The position numbers were made by a program, and so were the translations under genes. A stretch of DNA of 64,000 bases from contig CP025734.1 in the NCBI GenBank assembly GCA_004011035.1, forward strand, positions 1,882,001-1,946,000. The letters are read 5' to 3'. The notes beneath the pieces were generated by a model. It saw nothing but the letters and a program-made list of their open reading frames with translations, was not told where the DNA came from and did not search any database. This DNA comes from Bdellovibrio sp. qaytius. Lineage in GTDB: Bacteria > Bdellovibrionota > Bdellovibrionia > Bdellovibrionales > Bdellovibrionaceae. Of the stretch, positions 52,668 to 61,157 are shown one piece after another (position 1 is the first letter of the stretch; the number at the start of each line of letters is the position of its first letter).

Positions 52668-53057
52668 TTACAAGTCACAAGATTCGGGCGGTAAATCGAT
52701 GAAGCTAATTCCATGGTTATTAATTACCATAGGTAATCCTAATTGACCAGCATCAGGCTCTCGCAAAAAACGATCAAATGTTTTAAATAAAGAAGGCAAA
52801 GTGCCACAGCGTTTTGCTAAACTTTGTGAATACACACTGTCGCTTGGATAATAATCGCAACGAGAAAATAAACTAGGGCGTAATACCTTCTGATACACAC
52901 TGACTGTGGCACTTTCAGATTCGATTTTGACGCGGTTTATTTTATTAAATTTATAAGTTGAATCAATAGAACTGACATTAGCTGGCGTAAGATTGGCACA
53001 ACCAGCTAATGCTAGAGATAGAAAAAGAAAACTATTTCTTTTTAGCAGTTGAAACAC
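52668..53057 (-). CDS. YidD-like lipoprotein
   Basis: 129 residues. Lipobox LAGC (Cys20). Residues 55-101 (VYQKVLRPSLFSRCDYYPSD, then SVYSQSLAKRCGTLPS and DRFLRE) match the YidD pattern: hydrophobic-YQ..hxP, CxxYPSxSxY, A...G, R-h-hR. The second family Cys is Asp here (PSDS). YidD helps YidC insert membrane proteins; here the domain would face the periplasm on a lipid anchor, which is unusual. Start overlaps the upstream gene by 26 nt. Confidence 0.6.
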   Translation of the reverse strand: MFQLLKRNSFLFLSLALAGCANLTPANVSSIDSTYKFNKINRVKIESESATVSVYQKVLRPSLFSRCDYYPSDSVYSQSLAKRCGTLPSLFKTFDRFLREPDAGQLGLPMVINNHGISFIDLPPESCDL

Positions 53058-53382
53058 AGTTGTATTCGTATGTTCTTTCAGCTTTGTATTTTTGGATCCA
53101 TAAGAATGGAACTAATAAAAACACACCACCAGCACATGCTCCTGCATCGAATTCTTCGCTGCGAGAAAATGTGTAGTAAGCTGGTTCACAACCTGGTTTT
53201 TCAATACGAACTGAATTTGTTGAACCCACGATTTTTGTATCAGTGTGAGTTGCAGTACCAGTTCCTTTTAATTCACCATCAATGTAAATTTTTGCTTGAG
53301 GATCAGTTGTTCTGATCATTGTAGTTGATGAGCATGATGCAAAAATTGCAGCACTTAATACGATCGCGATAGCTTTTTTCAT
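53032..53382 (-). CDS. Lipoprotein with PEGA-like domain
   Basis: 116 residues. Lipobox IFASC (Cys17) and a short beta-sandwich with IRTTDPQAKIYIDGELKGTGTATHTDTKI, the motif of PEGA domains (V.P.GA.V.hDG...G.tP...). A C-terminal hydrophobic segment (GVFLLVPFLWIQKY) may insert in the membrane. SD GGGGAA upstream. It opens the operon, with its end overlapping the YidD-like gene. Confidence 0.72.
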   Translation of the reverse strand: MKKAIAIVLSAAIFASCSSTTMIRTTDPQAKIYIDGELKGTGTATHTDTKIVGSTNSVRIEKPGCEPAYYTFSRSEEFDAGACAGGVFLLVPFLWIQKYKAERTYEYNCVSTAKKK

Positions 53383-53425
53383 TGTGGTAATTCCCCTGTT
53401 GTTTTTTCGTTGTTCTAAAAATAAA

Positions 53426-53452
53426 AAATGGATGTTTTTAAAACACCCATTT
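53426..53452 (-). terminator. AT-rich stem-loop after the HiPIP gene
   Basis: AAATGGATGTTTT and AAAACACCCATTT are near-complementary (one mismatch) with almost no loop, 37 nt past the HiPIP stop on the minus strand. A weak terminator or attenuator before the PEGA-like gene; a T-tract follows on that strand. Confidence 0.4.
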
Positions 53453-53488
53453 ATTTAATAAAATATTTGTGATTTATGCTAGCGTTAA

Positions 53489-53869
53489 TTAAGCTTTTTT
53501 AGCCCAAGAACTGCACCAGCCTTCAGCAGAAACCATTTTTCCACCGGCAAATGGCATCTGACAAGGAGCTGCTTTTTTACCAGCGGCACTTGTTTCTTTG
53601 TCGTGTTGGTAAAATGCACAAGCTTTACACTTTTGATCTTTAAACTGAACGCCACTGCGTGGGTTCTGCAAAGCTTTGTCTTTAAGTGTTGTGTTTAACT
53701 CAACGTAATTAACTGAAAGCGCTTGGCGATCTTTAGGATCTACAAGTTGCGGACCTGCGGCTGCAGCAGTACTGCCTCCACGGCGGCCTTCTGCACGACC
53801 TACTACAGGTAATAATGCAATAGCTCCGATTAACGTTCCCACTGATTGAAAAAATGATCTTCTATTCAT
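53489..53869 (-). CDS. High-potential iron-sulfur protein (HiPIP), Tat exported
   Basis: 126 residues. A twin-arginine signal (NRRSFFQSVG, residues 2-11) is followed by a mature domain with the HiPIP Cys ligands C81, C84, C103 and C119 (KCKACAFY; APCQMP; GWCSSW). HiPIPs carry a [4Fe-4S] cluster at high redox potential and act as periplasmic electron carriers, for example to oxidases. SD GAGAGG, 9 nt before the ATG at 53869; a longer frame to 53908 was rejected. Fully separate from the lipoprotein operon. Confidence 0.88.
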   Translation of the reverse strand: MNRRSFFQSVGTLIGAIALLPVVGRAEGRRGGSTAAAAGPQLVDPKDRQALSVNYVELNTTLKDKALQNPRSGVQFKDQKCKACAFYQHDKETSAAGKKAAPCQMPFAGGKMVSAEGWCSSWAKKA

Positions 53870-53966
53870 ATGATAAAACCTCTCGAAATTTCTTGATGAA
53901 TAGTTCAATCATAACTATTTTCATTTAGTTTTCAATAGCAATTTAAAGGTGTAACACAAGACCGCA

Positions 53967-55361
53967 ATGACTGATCAAACAATTCCAATATATAATTTAG
54001 GCAATGATTTTTACGACGAAGTGGCTCCTGCTCAATTTCCAGATAAAAAATTACGCTATCTTAATCCGAATTTGAAATTGAATCTCATTGCTGATTTCAC
54101 TCCTGAACACCTTTGGCACTTTCAACCTTTAAACAACAACATATTAAAACCCTTAGCACTTCGCTATCACGGGCATCAGTTTCGTCATTACAATCCTGAT
54201 CTGGGCGATGGCCGCGGCTTTCTTTACGCGCAAATTCTTCAAGGCAATCAATGGTATGACTTAGGAACTAAAGGTTCTGGCACAACTCCTTGGTCGCGCA
54301 GTGGTGACGGACGTTTAACTTTAAAAGGCGCCGTTCGCGAAGCACTTGCTACAGAAACTTTAGAATCTTACGGCGTAAATACCAGCAAAACGGCCTGCAT
54401 CTTTGAAACTGGCGAAAGCCTAGTGCGTGGAGATGAACCAAGCCCTACAAGGTCTGCGGTGCTTACAAGATTTAGTTTAGGGCATATTCGCATCGGAACA
54501 TTTCAGCGTTTGTTATTTTTAAATGAATTAGAAAATATTAAAAAATTAACGAAGTACGTTTTAAAATATTACTACCAAGATGATATTAAAAATTTAGATT
54601 TTGAAAATGACCTCGAAGTCTCTACCCGCTTCTTACAGTGCGTGGGCGATCGTTTAGCAAAATTATCAGCGCAAGTGATGATGGCGGGATTTGTTCACGG
54701 CGTTTTAAATTCAGATAATATTAATGTGTCTGGAGAATTATTTGATTACGGGCCTTATCGTTTTCTGCCCGATTATGACCCTCAATTTACAGCGGCTTAT
54801 TTCGACCAACAGGGTTTGTATAGTTTTTCAGAGCAGCCGAATAATTTTTTATGGAATTTTGCTCAGCTTACACATTGTCTTGTAAAAGCTTACCCTGAAG
54901 TGCCCGGGCAGTTGATCTTAGAAAATTTTCAAGAGCAGTTTAATGATCATCTTTACCAAGCTTTTCAAAATAAATTAAATGTGCGATTTAACGATGATGC
55001 AACTACAACAGAAGCTATTTCACTATTCTTTCAAACTGTGACTGATGCGCCCGGCGGAGGGAAGAGTATAAATTATGAAGAAGCTTTATTTACTTTTCAT
55101 TCAAGCCACATTGGTCGTGAATTACCAGCAAGTATTAAAGATATGGCTTCAGCTCAAATTCTGAAAAAGCTCATTGCAGCTGCGACGGTCATTGATGAAA
55201 AAGCGAATCAACATGATTATTTTAAAAAAGAAAAACCAGAGATGTTATTAATTGATGAGATAGAAGCGATCTGGAAAGAGATCGCAGATAATGACGACTG
55301 GACTTTATTTAATAATAAAATCCAGTCGCTCAGATTATTTAGAGGCGTCTACAGTCTCTGA
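53967..55361 (+). CDS. selO: Protein adenylyltransferase SelO (YdiU family)
   Basis: 464 residues. SelO pseudokinase: residues about 65-80 ALRYHGHQF; GTKGSGTTPWSRSGDG with its nucleotide-binding Gly loop; ETGESLVRGDEPSPT; HGVLNSDN and DYGP (metal/nucleotide site, equivalent to DN/DYGP). It AMPylates Ser/Thr/Tyr of other proteins, as shown for E. coli SelO. Slightly shorter than the 478-residue E. coli protein. It overlaps the convergent RND gene by 27 nt. Confidence 0.9.
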   Translation: MTDQTIPIYNLGNDFYDEVAPAQFPDKKLRYLNPNLKLNLIADFTPEHLWHFQPLNNNILKPLALRYHGHQFRHYNPDLGDGRGFLYAQILQGNQWYDLGTKGSGTTPWSRSGDGRLTLKGAVREALATETLESYGVNTSKTACIFETGESLVRGDEPSPTRSAVLTRFSLGHIRIGTFQRLLFLNELENIKKLTKYVLKYYYQDDIKNLDFENDLEVSTRFLQCVGDRLAKLSAQVMMAGFVHGVLNSDNINVSGELFDYGPYRFLPDYDPQFTAAYFDQQGLYSFSEQPNNFLWNFAQLTHCLVKAYPEVPGQLILENFQEQFNDHLYQAFQNKLNVRFNDDATTTEAISLFFQTVTDAPGGGKSINYEEALFTFHSSHIGRELPASIKDMASAQILKKLIAAATVIDEKANQHDYFKKEKPEMLLIDEIEAIWKEIADNDDWTLFNNKIQSLRLFRGVYSL

Positions 55362-58300
55362 GTGACCGTTGCTTGTAATTAAAACGTCTTTCACAAGCTC
55401 GGGATTTCCCTGAACTTTACGAACAATTCTTGTCGACCAGCTACGGAAACCTTCAATGTAACCAAACGCTGCAGGTACAACTAAAAGTGTTAATAATGTC
55501 GAAGACAAGATACCACTGATAATTGCCACACCCATCGATTGACGTTGCGTTCCTAACTCAGTCACGCCAATCGCAATCGGAATCATACCCGCAATTAATG
55601 CAAGCGATGTCATCACGATTGGACGTAGACGAGTGCGCGAAGCTTTAACAATCGCTTTATTCATCTCAAGACCGTCGTTCATTAAGTGTTTCGTGTAATC
55701 CACAAGTAAGATCGAGTTCTTCGCAACCACACCCATTAATAAGATCAAACCAATGATCGAGAAAATATCGATTGATAAATTAAAGATCACTAAACCTACG
55801 AAGGCTCCAGAAATACCCAGCGGTAACGCTAGTAAAATCGTAAATGGAGTCACAAAACTTTCGTACAATGAAGCTAACACTAGGTAAATAAATAAAACCC
55901 CTAAGCCCATCGCAACTAACATGTTACCAATAAGATCTTTAAAATCTTGCGCTTGGCCTTCAAATTTATAACTCATCCCTAATGGTGGTTTCATTTCATT
56001 CGCTAATAATCTTTCGATTTCAGTCGTAATTGTACCTAACTGACCGCCCGGGCCTAAGTTCGCCGTGATCGCAATGAAACGTCCTTTGTTTTGACGATTG
56101 ATTTGCGAATACCCTAAAGCATCTTCAGCTTTAGCCACACGATTTAAAGGAATCATATTAAAATTTGAATTCGGAACAAACGTCGAACCAAACTCCTGTT
56201 TTAAATTCATTTCTGAATCAGGAAATTTCAAACGAATATCATATTCAATTCCGTTTTGACGATACACTGCAGGTAAAGCCCCTTCAGTGCGGTAACGAAG
56301 TTCCGCACCCGCTGTTACAGTTGAAATACCTAACGCTTCAGAACGTTCACGGTTAAACACCACATGAAATTCAGGTTTACCACCACGAAAGTTTGTATCC
56401 ACATCCACTAAACCTGGAATCGCTTGAATTTTCTTTTGTAATTCTAAAGTGTATTTCGAAAGTTCATCTAAGTTATCACCCACGATATAAAGATTAAGTG
56501 GTTTTTGTCCACCGCCACCGATATCGTAGTCACCCACGGCAATGATCGCGTCTTTTTTGTAAGGCTCTGTTAATTTACGAACGATTTCTTTTACATCAGT
56601 CGTTGAATAACCCTTACGTTCTTTGGCCGGTTTTAACGACACGTAAAAATCTGCTTTATTTGATTCATATGAAGTCGAACCCACTGTTAAAGCCACAACT
56701 CGCACTTGTGGAAGCGCTTTGATTTCAGCTTCCATTTTTTTAGCAAATGTTAAGGTTCCGTTTAATGAAGTTCCAACAGGAGCTTCGATTGAAACCGTAA
56801 ACTCACCGGTATCAGCGGCTGGTAAGAATGTTTTTTTAACAAACGCTCCACCACCAATTGTTGCCACTAAGAAAAATGAAACAGCAATACCTAAAACAGT
56901 TTTACGGTGACCTAAAGTCCAATGTAAAGCGGCTTCGTAAACGTCTTCAAGCTTAGTTTGAAAACGATCAAACGCGGCAAGCATGCGATTAACGAAGTTA
57001 TCTTTTTTCTTTTCATGATCTTTTTTAGTCACCATGTAAGCTGAAAGCATTGGAGCTACCGTGAACGCATCCCACAATGAAATGATCATTGTAAATACAA
57101 CAGTTAAACCGAACTGTTTAAAGAACTGTCCAATAATCCCCGGAACAAAAGCAATCGGACCAAACACCGCGATAACAACTAATGTTGTCGCCACTACAGC
57201 TAAGGCCACTTCTTTTGTACCTTCGATAGCTGCTGTTTTTGGATCTTTACCCATTTCTAAATGGCGAAAGATATTTTCGCGCACAACGATGGCATCATCG
57301 ATGAGTAGCCCCACCGCAAGTGACAAGGCGATTAACGTCATGATGTTTAACGAAAAACCCATCGCATACATTAAGATGAATCCACCTAATAATGAATTCG
57401 GTAATGCCAGACCGGTAATAAAAGTTGATTTTGCTGAACCTAAGAAGAAGAACACCACTAAGATACAAAGTGCAATACCGATAAAAATAGTTTCTTTAAC
57501 ATCGGCCACGTTTAAACGAATCGGAACAGCTCCGTCACGTACCACTTTGGCTTCTGCATCGATCTTTTTTTCTTTTAAGAATGTATTTACATAGGCCACT
57601 TGCTCTTTCACAAGATCAGCAACTGCTACGGTATTTGCACCTGATTGTTTATACACTTGTAAGAATAAAGCATTTTTACCATCAATTGATGAAAAGCGTT
57701 GGGCTTTTGCTAAACTTTCTTTAACTTGCGCCACTTCACCTAATTTAACCGGACGATCTGAACCGATAAAGTTAACTGAAACATCACGAATCTGTTCTAA
57801 ACTTCCAAATTCACCCACGGTACGATAAACAGTTTCATTTTTGTCTGTTTCATATTTACCAATTGGAATATCTTTCGACGTGTCTTCGATACGTTTTGCA
57901 ATTTGCACCATCGATAACTGACGATCTTGCAGTTTGTTTTTATCAACCAGAATTTGAATTTCTTTTTTACGACCGCCGACAATACTAACTAAACCCACAT
58001 CTTTTAAACGTTCAAATAAAGGTTTAATTTGTTCATTGGCAATATCATATAAAGTTGCTGGATCTAACTCTGAATTCACCGCAATCATAACGATTGGCTG
58101 ATCGGCCGGATCAAAACGACGAATAATAGGTTCTTGCACATCATCAGGAAGTTTATTGCGGATATTGGCAATACGATTTCTAACTTGTTGCTCTGATTCT
58201 TTGATATCGACACCAAGTTTGAATTTGATGATGATTGTTCCTAAAGAATCATAGTTATATGAAGATACAGTTTCTAAACCAGGCAGCGACGACACTTCAT

Positions 58301-58505
58301 CTTCAATTGGTTTTGAAATCGAGCGCTCAACATCCACAGGTGATGCACCTGGGTACATAACAGTCACTGCTACAACCGGAAACGTGACATCAGGAAATTG
58401 ATCCACCGGCATTTTCTTGTACGACATTAAGCCTAATACGATCATCAAGATCACTAGGCAAGAAATGAAAATCGGACGTTTAATTGATAGTTCTGCTAAA
58501 TTCAT
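55335..58505 (-). CDS. RND-family efflux transporter
   Basis: 1056 residues with the usual twelve-TM, two-repeat architecture. The proton relay is intact: GLLIDDAIVVREN (Asp-Asp in TM4) and MGVVAKNSILLVDY (Lys in TM10). Proline-rich start KRPIFISCLVILMIVLGL and porter-domain motifs (FPVVAVTVMYPGASP, GASPVDVE) match AcrB/HAE1 transporters rather than heavy-metal CusA. It would pump hydrophobic compounds. It follows the TolC-like gene by 3 nt. No periplasmic adaptor gene is in the operon. Confidence 0.9.
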   Translation of the reverse strand: MNLAELSIKRPIFISCLVILMIVLGLMSYKKMPVDQFPDVTFPVVAVTVMYPGASPVDVERSISKPIEDEVSSLPGLETVSSYNYDSLGTIIIKFKLGVDIKESEQQVRNRIANIRNKLPDDVQEPIIRRFDPADQPIVMIAVNSELDPATLYDIANEQIKPLFERLKDVGLVSIVGGRKKEIQILVDKNKLQDRQLSMVQIAKRIEDTSKDIPIGKYETDKNETVYRTVGEFGSLEQIRDVSVNFIGSDRPVKLGEVAQVKESLAKAQRFSSIDGKNALFLQVYKQSGANTVAVADLVKEQVAYVNTFLKEKKIDAEAKVVRDGAVPIRLNVADVKETIFIGIALCILVVFFFLGSAKSTFITGLALPNSLLGGFILMYAMGFSLNIMTLIALSLAVGLLIDDAIVVRENIFRHLEMGKDPKTAAIEGTKEVALAVVATTLVVIAVFGPIAFVPGIIGQFFKQFGLTVVFTMIISLWDAFTVAPMLSAYMVTKKDHEKKKDNFVNRMLAAFDRFQTKLEDVYEAALHWTLGHRKTVLGIAVSFFLVATIGGGAFVKKTFLPAADTGEFTVSIEAPVGTSLNGTLTFAKKMEAEIKALPQVRVVALTVGSTSYESNKADFYVSLKPAKERKGYSTTDVKEIVRKLTEPYKKDAIIAVGDYDIGGGGQKPLNLYIVGDNLDELSKYTLELQKKIQAIPGLVDVDTNFRGGKPEFHVVFNRERSEALGISTVTAGAELRYRTEGALPAVYRQNGIEYDIRLKFPDSEMNLKQEFGSTFVPNSNFNMIPLNRVAKAEDALGYSQINRQNKGRFIAITANLGPGGQLGTITTEIERLLANEMKPPLGMSYKFEGQAQDFKDLIGNMLVAMGLGVLFIYLVLASLYESFVTPFTILLALPLGISGAFVGLVIFNLSIDIFSIIGLILLMGVVAKNSILLVDYTKHLMNDGLEMNKAIVKASRTRLRPIVMTSLALIAGMIPIAIGVTELGTQRQSMGVAIISGILSSTLLTLLVVPAAFGYIEGFRSWSTRIVRKVQGNPELVKDVLITSNGHSETVDASK

Positions 58506-58508
58506 ATT

Positions 58509-59945
58509 CTACTCCGCGCCTTGCGTGTCTATAAAAAATAAACTTGAGGCTTCAAGTTTTCTTAATGACGATTTTGTTCTTAATAAATTAATTTCAGCTT
58601 CGGCAGCATCAGTTTCGGCTAACACCACATTAGCCGTAACCGTACGGCCTTTTGAAAGCTTATCTTGTTCGGCTTTTGCGCGTTCACGTTGGTAGCTAGC
58701 AACTTTTTCTAACGTGTTTACTGATGATTTTAAAACATCATATTTACGCACTAATTCTGCCCAAGAAGTTTTACCTTCTGAACGTTTTTTATCAGCGCGA
58801 AATTGCGAAGCTAAAGCATCTTTTTTAGCTGAATCACGCGTTGCAGACTTGGCACTAGTATCAAGAATCCATGTGAAGTTAACGCCGATGGCATTTTTCG
58901 GATAATCATCTTTAGCTATATCGCTGACAGCTTGCTGATGATCACGATCATATGAAGTTGTAGTGTAATTACCAAATACTGATAAGTCAGGGCGTAAGCC
59001 ATCAACTGTTTCATCAGCAACAAGCGCACGAGCTTCAGCTTCTAACGAAGCAATGCGAGATTCAATTTTTTCAACATTTTTCATTTTGATTAAATTGATT
59101 AAGTACGGGCGCGCAGTTCCTAAATCACCATTAATTTTAGGAGTTGGGTCATTTTCAGCAAGTTGTAAATTATCACGAAGTCTAGCTTCTTGAGTTTTTA
59201 ATTCTTCTTCAGCGGCAATAAATTGAGCTTCACGAAGAGCCATCAAAGCTTTAGCATTCATTAAATCAGCACGATCAGAAATGCCGTTGCCGACACGATT
59301 CGATGTCCATTTTTCAATTTTTTGTGAACGTTCTAAATTTTCTTTCTTTAAACGGTAATCTTCTTGCGCTAAGGCGTAATCCCAGTAATTAGATTCAACA
59401 TCATATAAAGCTAAACGTGATTGCAATTCAGAACCTAGTTTTTCAACTTCAGCTAATTTTTCTAAGCGAGAAATTTTAGTTCTTGTGCCGTAACCAAAAG
59501 AATCTTTCCATAGTGATTGCTGGATCGTTATGCCTAATGTTCCCGTGCTGTATTGATCAAACCCTGGCGGAGCGCTGGTATTGTTAAATTCACCAGATGA
59601 AGCATCTAATTTAACTAATGTTCCCGTAAAAAACTTTTTAGCAATTCCTAATGAATACATCTCTGCTTCACGCGATGTGCCCAATTGGCTGGGGCGAGAT
59701 TTATCATTTGATTTAACATAGCTGCTTGTTAAGACCGGAGCTAAATCAATTTCAGCAGCTTTTACTCGCGCATCGGCAGCTTCTAAACTGTATTGATACG
59801 ATTTTAAAAGTGGATTTTTTTCTTTTGCTAACCCGATATATTCATCAATCGATAGCGCTTGTGCATTTTGAATAAACAACGCAAGCGTTGCTGTCATCAC
59901 GATGGCTAAGAATTTACATTGTTGTTTGACGTTTGCTGTTCTCAC
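58509..59945 (-). CDS. TolC-family outer-membrane efflux protein
   Basis: 478 residues. Signal peptide then two OEP repeats with long helical runs (ALSIDEYIGLAKEKNPLLKS; YSLEAADARVKAAEIDLAPV; second repeat around residues 240-460). It forms the outer-membrane channel for the RND pump encoded 3 nt downstream. The GTG start at 59945 overlaps the TetR stop (GTGA), implying coupling; ATG 59897 is an alternative that would shorten the signal peptide. Confidence 0.88.
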   Translation of the reverse strand: MRTANVKQQCKFLAIVMTATLALFIQNAQALSIDEYIGLAKEKNPLLKSYQYSLEAADARVKAAEIDLAPVLTSSYVKSNDKSRPSQLGTSREAEMYSLGIAKKFFTGTLVKLDASSGEFNNTSAPPGFDQYSTGTLGITIQQSLWKDSFGYGTRTKISRLEKLAEVEKLGSELQSRLALYDVESNYWDYALAQEDYRLKKENLERSQKIEKWTSNRVGNGISDRADLMNAKALMALREAQFIAAEEELKTQEARLRDNLQLAENDPTPKINGDLGTARPYLINLIKMKNVEKIESRIASLEAEARALVADETVDGLRPDLSVFGNYTTTSYDRDHQQAVSDIAKDDYPKNAIGVNFTWILDTSAKSATRDSAKKDALASQFRADKKRSEGKTSWAELVRKYDVLKSSVNTLEKVASYQRERAKAEQDKLSKGRTVTANVVLAETDAAEAEINLLRTKSSLRKLEASSLFFIDTQGAE

Positions 59946-60580
59946 ACTAGAACTCCTGTTAAAAATATATCGACGACTTGATCTTTAAAAGCTTGGCGGT
60001 CTTGAATTAAATCTTCGCAATCTTTTCTGATCGAAGTATTGCAATCCATCATTTCATAAAAACCCATAATGCCCTCTGAAAGCATAATAAAAAATACCGC
60101 AGGGTTAAGGCCTGCGCGCACAATGTTTTTAGCTTGCGCGGCCGTGACCATATTATAAAAGTTTTTAATCAGAGGATAAAAAACCTCTTCGTGCACATCA
60201 CGAGACAAAGGCATACCTTCGATTTTTTCACGCGAAAGAATAATAGAAATTTCGGGATGTGCTATGCGCATTTCGACAATGTTATTCACCATCGTTTTTA
60301 CTTCTTTGACGAATAATTCTTTAGTCATTGGCTTGTCTTGAAATTCACGAATGATCGGATCAACTTCGGCCTGCACTTTTTCAGCGAACTCGCGAATCAC
60401 TTCGCGGTACAAACCCTCTTTACCACCAAAGTGATAAGAGATTAGAGAAATATTAGCGTGTGAATCTTTTGAAATATCGCGAGTTGATGTTTTGTCTAAG
60501 CCGCATTTAGAAAATAATTTAGCTGCAGCTTCCAAAATACATTTCTTCGCATCTTGTTTTGAATTTATTTTTGCAGACAT
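59942..60580 (-). CDS. TetR-family transcriptional regulator
   Basis: 212 residues. N-terminal HTH (AKKCILEAAAKLFSKCGLDKTSTRDISKDSHANISLISYHFGGKEGLYREV) and a C-terminal ligand domain of the TetR type. First gene of the efflux operon, so it is probably its autorepressor. SD GAGGG upstream. A dyad at 60636-60651 is a likely operator. Confidence 0.9.
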   Translation of the reverse strand: MSAKINSKQDAKKCILEAAAKLFSKCGLDKTSTRDISKDSHANISLISYHFGGKEGLYREVIREFAEKVQAEVDPIIREFQDKPMTKELFVKEVKTMVNNIVEMRIAHPEISIILSREKIEGMPLSRDVHEEVFYPLIKNFYNMVTAAQAKNIVRAGLNPAVFFIMLSEGIMGFYEMMDCNTSIRKDCEDLIQDRQAFKDQVVDIFLTGVLV

Positions 60581-60635
60581 AAAACCCTCATTTACTTAAG
60601 TTAACAATAGATCGGTCAAAAAGCAGTAAAAATTT

Positions 60636-60651
60636 AATCAATCGTTTGATT
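60636..60651 (-). promoter_or_regulatory. Candidate TetR operator
   Basis: AATCAA (60636-60641), TCGT, TTGATT (60646-60651): a 16-bp dyad, about 56 nt upstream of the tetR ATG, in the only non-coding gap before the operon. Confidence 0.4.
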
Positions 60652-60746
60652 TTTACATAAGCATATGAATTTACTAACTATTTAGTGTCTCGCCGCGCTA
60701 ATCCATAGTGAGTTTACTCTATATTTAAGGGGCTTTGGGCATAAAA

Positions 60747-60779
60747 AAAGCCCTAAGGCTTTGAAGCTCTTAGGGCTTT
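60747..60779. terminator. Strong stem-loop between tetR and the mini-lipoprotein gene
   Basis: AAAGCCCTAAG (60747-60757) and CTTAGGGCTTT (60769-60779) form a perfect 11-bp stem, flanked by A and T runs. It follows the mini-lipoprotein stop (minus strand) by 29 nt. The 60652-60746 stretch has no other feature. Confidence 0.85.
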
Positions 60780-60808
60780 AAATTAGAACTTAAATTTGAA
60801 CGTAAGGC

Positions 60809-61021
60809 TTAAGAACCTTTAGCGCACTCAGCACAAGGAGCTGATTTTTTTTCGTCTTTTTTAGCAGTGCCGTGATCTTCACATGAACATGCAGCACCCG
60901 CTTTTTCACAACCACAAGAAGCTGCACCACCGTCATGTTTGTGTGAACCGTACATATGGCCGCAACCAGAAGCAGTGACAAAAAGTGTAAATAAAATTGA
61001 CGTAGCTAGGATTTTTTTCAT
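60809..61021 (-). CDS. Cys/His-rich mini-lipoprotein
   Basis: 70 residues. Lipobox TASGC (Cys20), then a very Cys- and His-rich chain: GHMYGSHKHDGGAASCGCEK, then ACSCEDHG and PCAECAKGS, with seven further Cys and four His. This looks like a metal-binding protein (copper, zinc or iron) at the outer membrane. No known family. It is divergent from the HNH nuclease gene and followed by a terminator. Confidence 0.72.
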   Translation of the reverse strand: MKKILATSILFTLFVTASGCGHMYGSHKHDGGAASCGCEKAGAACSCEDHGTAKKDEKKSAPCAECAKGS

Positions 61022-61157
61022 GGAATCTCCGTGGTTATGTTGAGTTTCGAAAGAAATAATCAGTTAAATTAGATTAATCTCTTCACCTTTGTTATTTTTG
61101 CTCAAGTTTCAGTTAAAAACAACTGGACCAAGGCTCATGTTATTTATTGGGGGATCT

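Noticed and set aside
60790-60981. Second frame over the mini-lipoprotein
   Set aside because: Out-of-frame shadow of the Cys/His-rich gene; the lipobox frame is the better coding choice.
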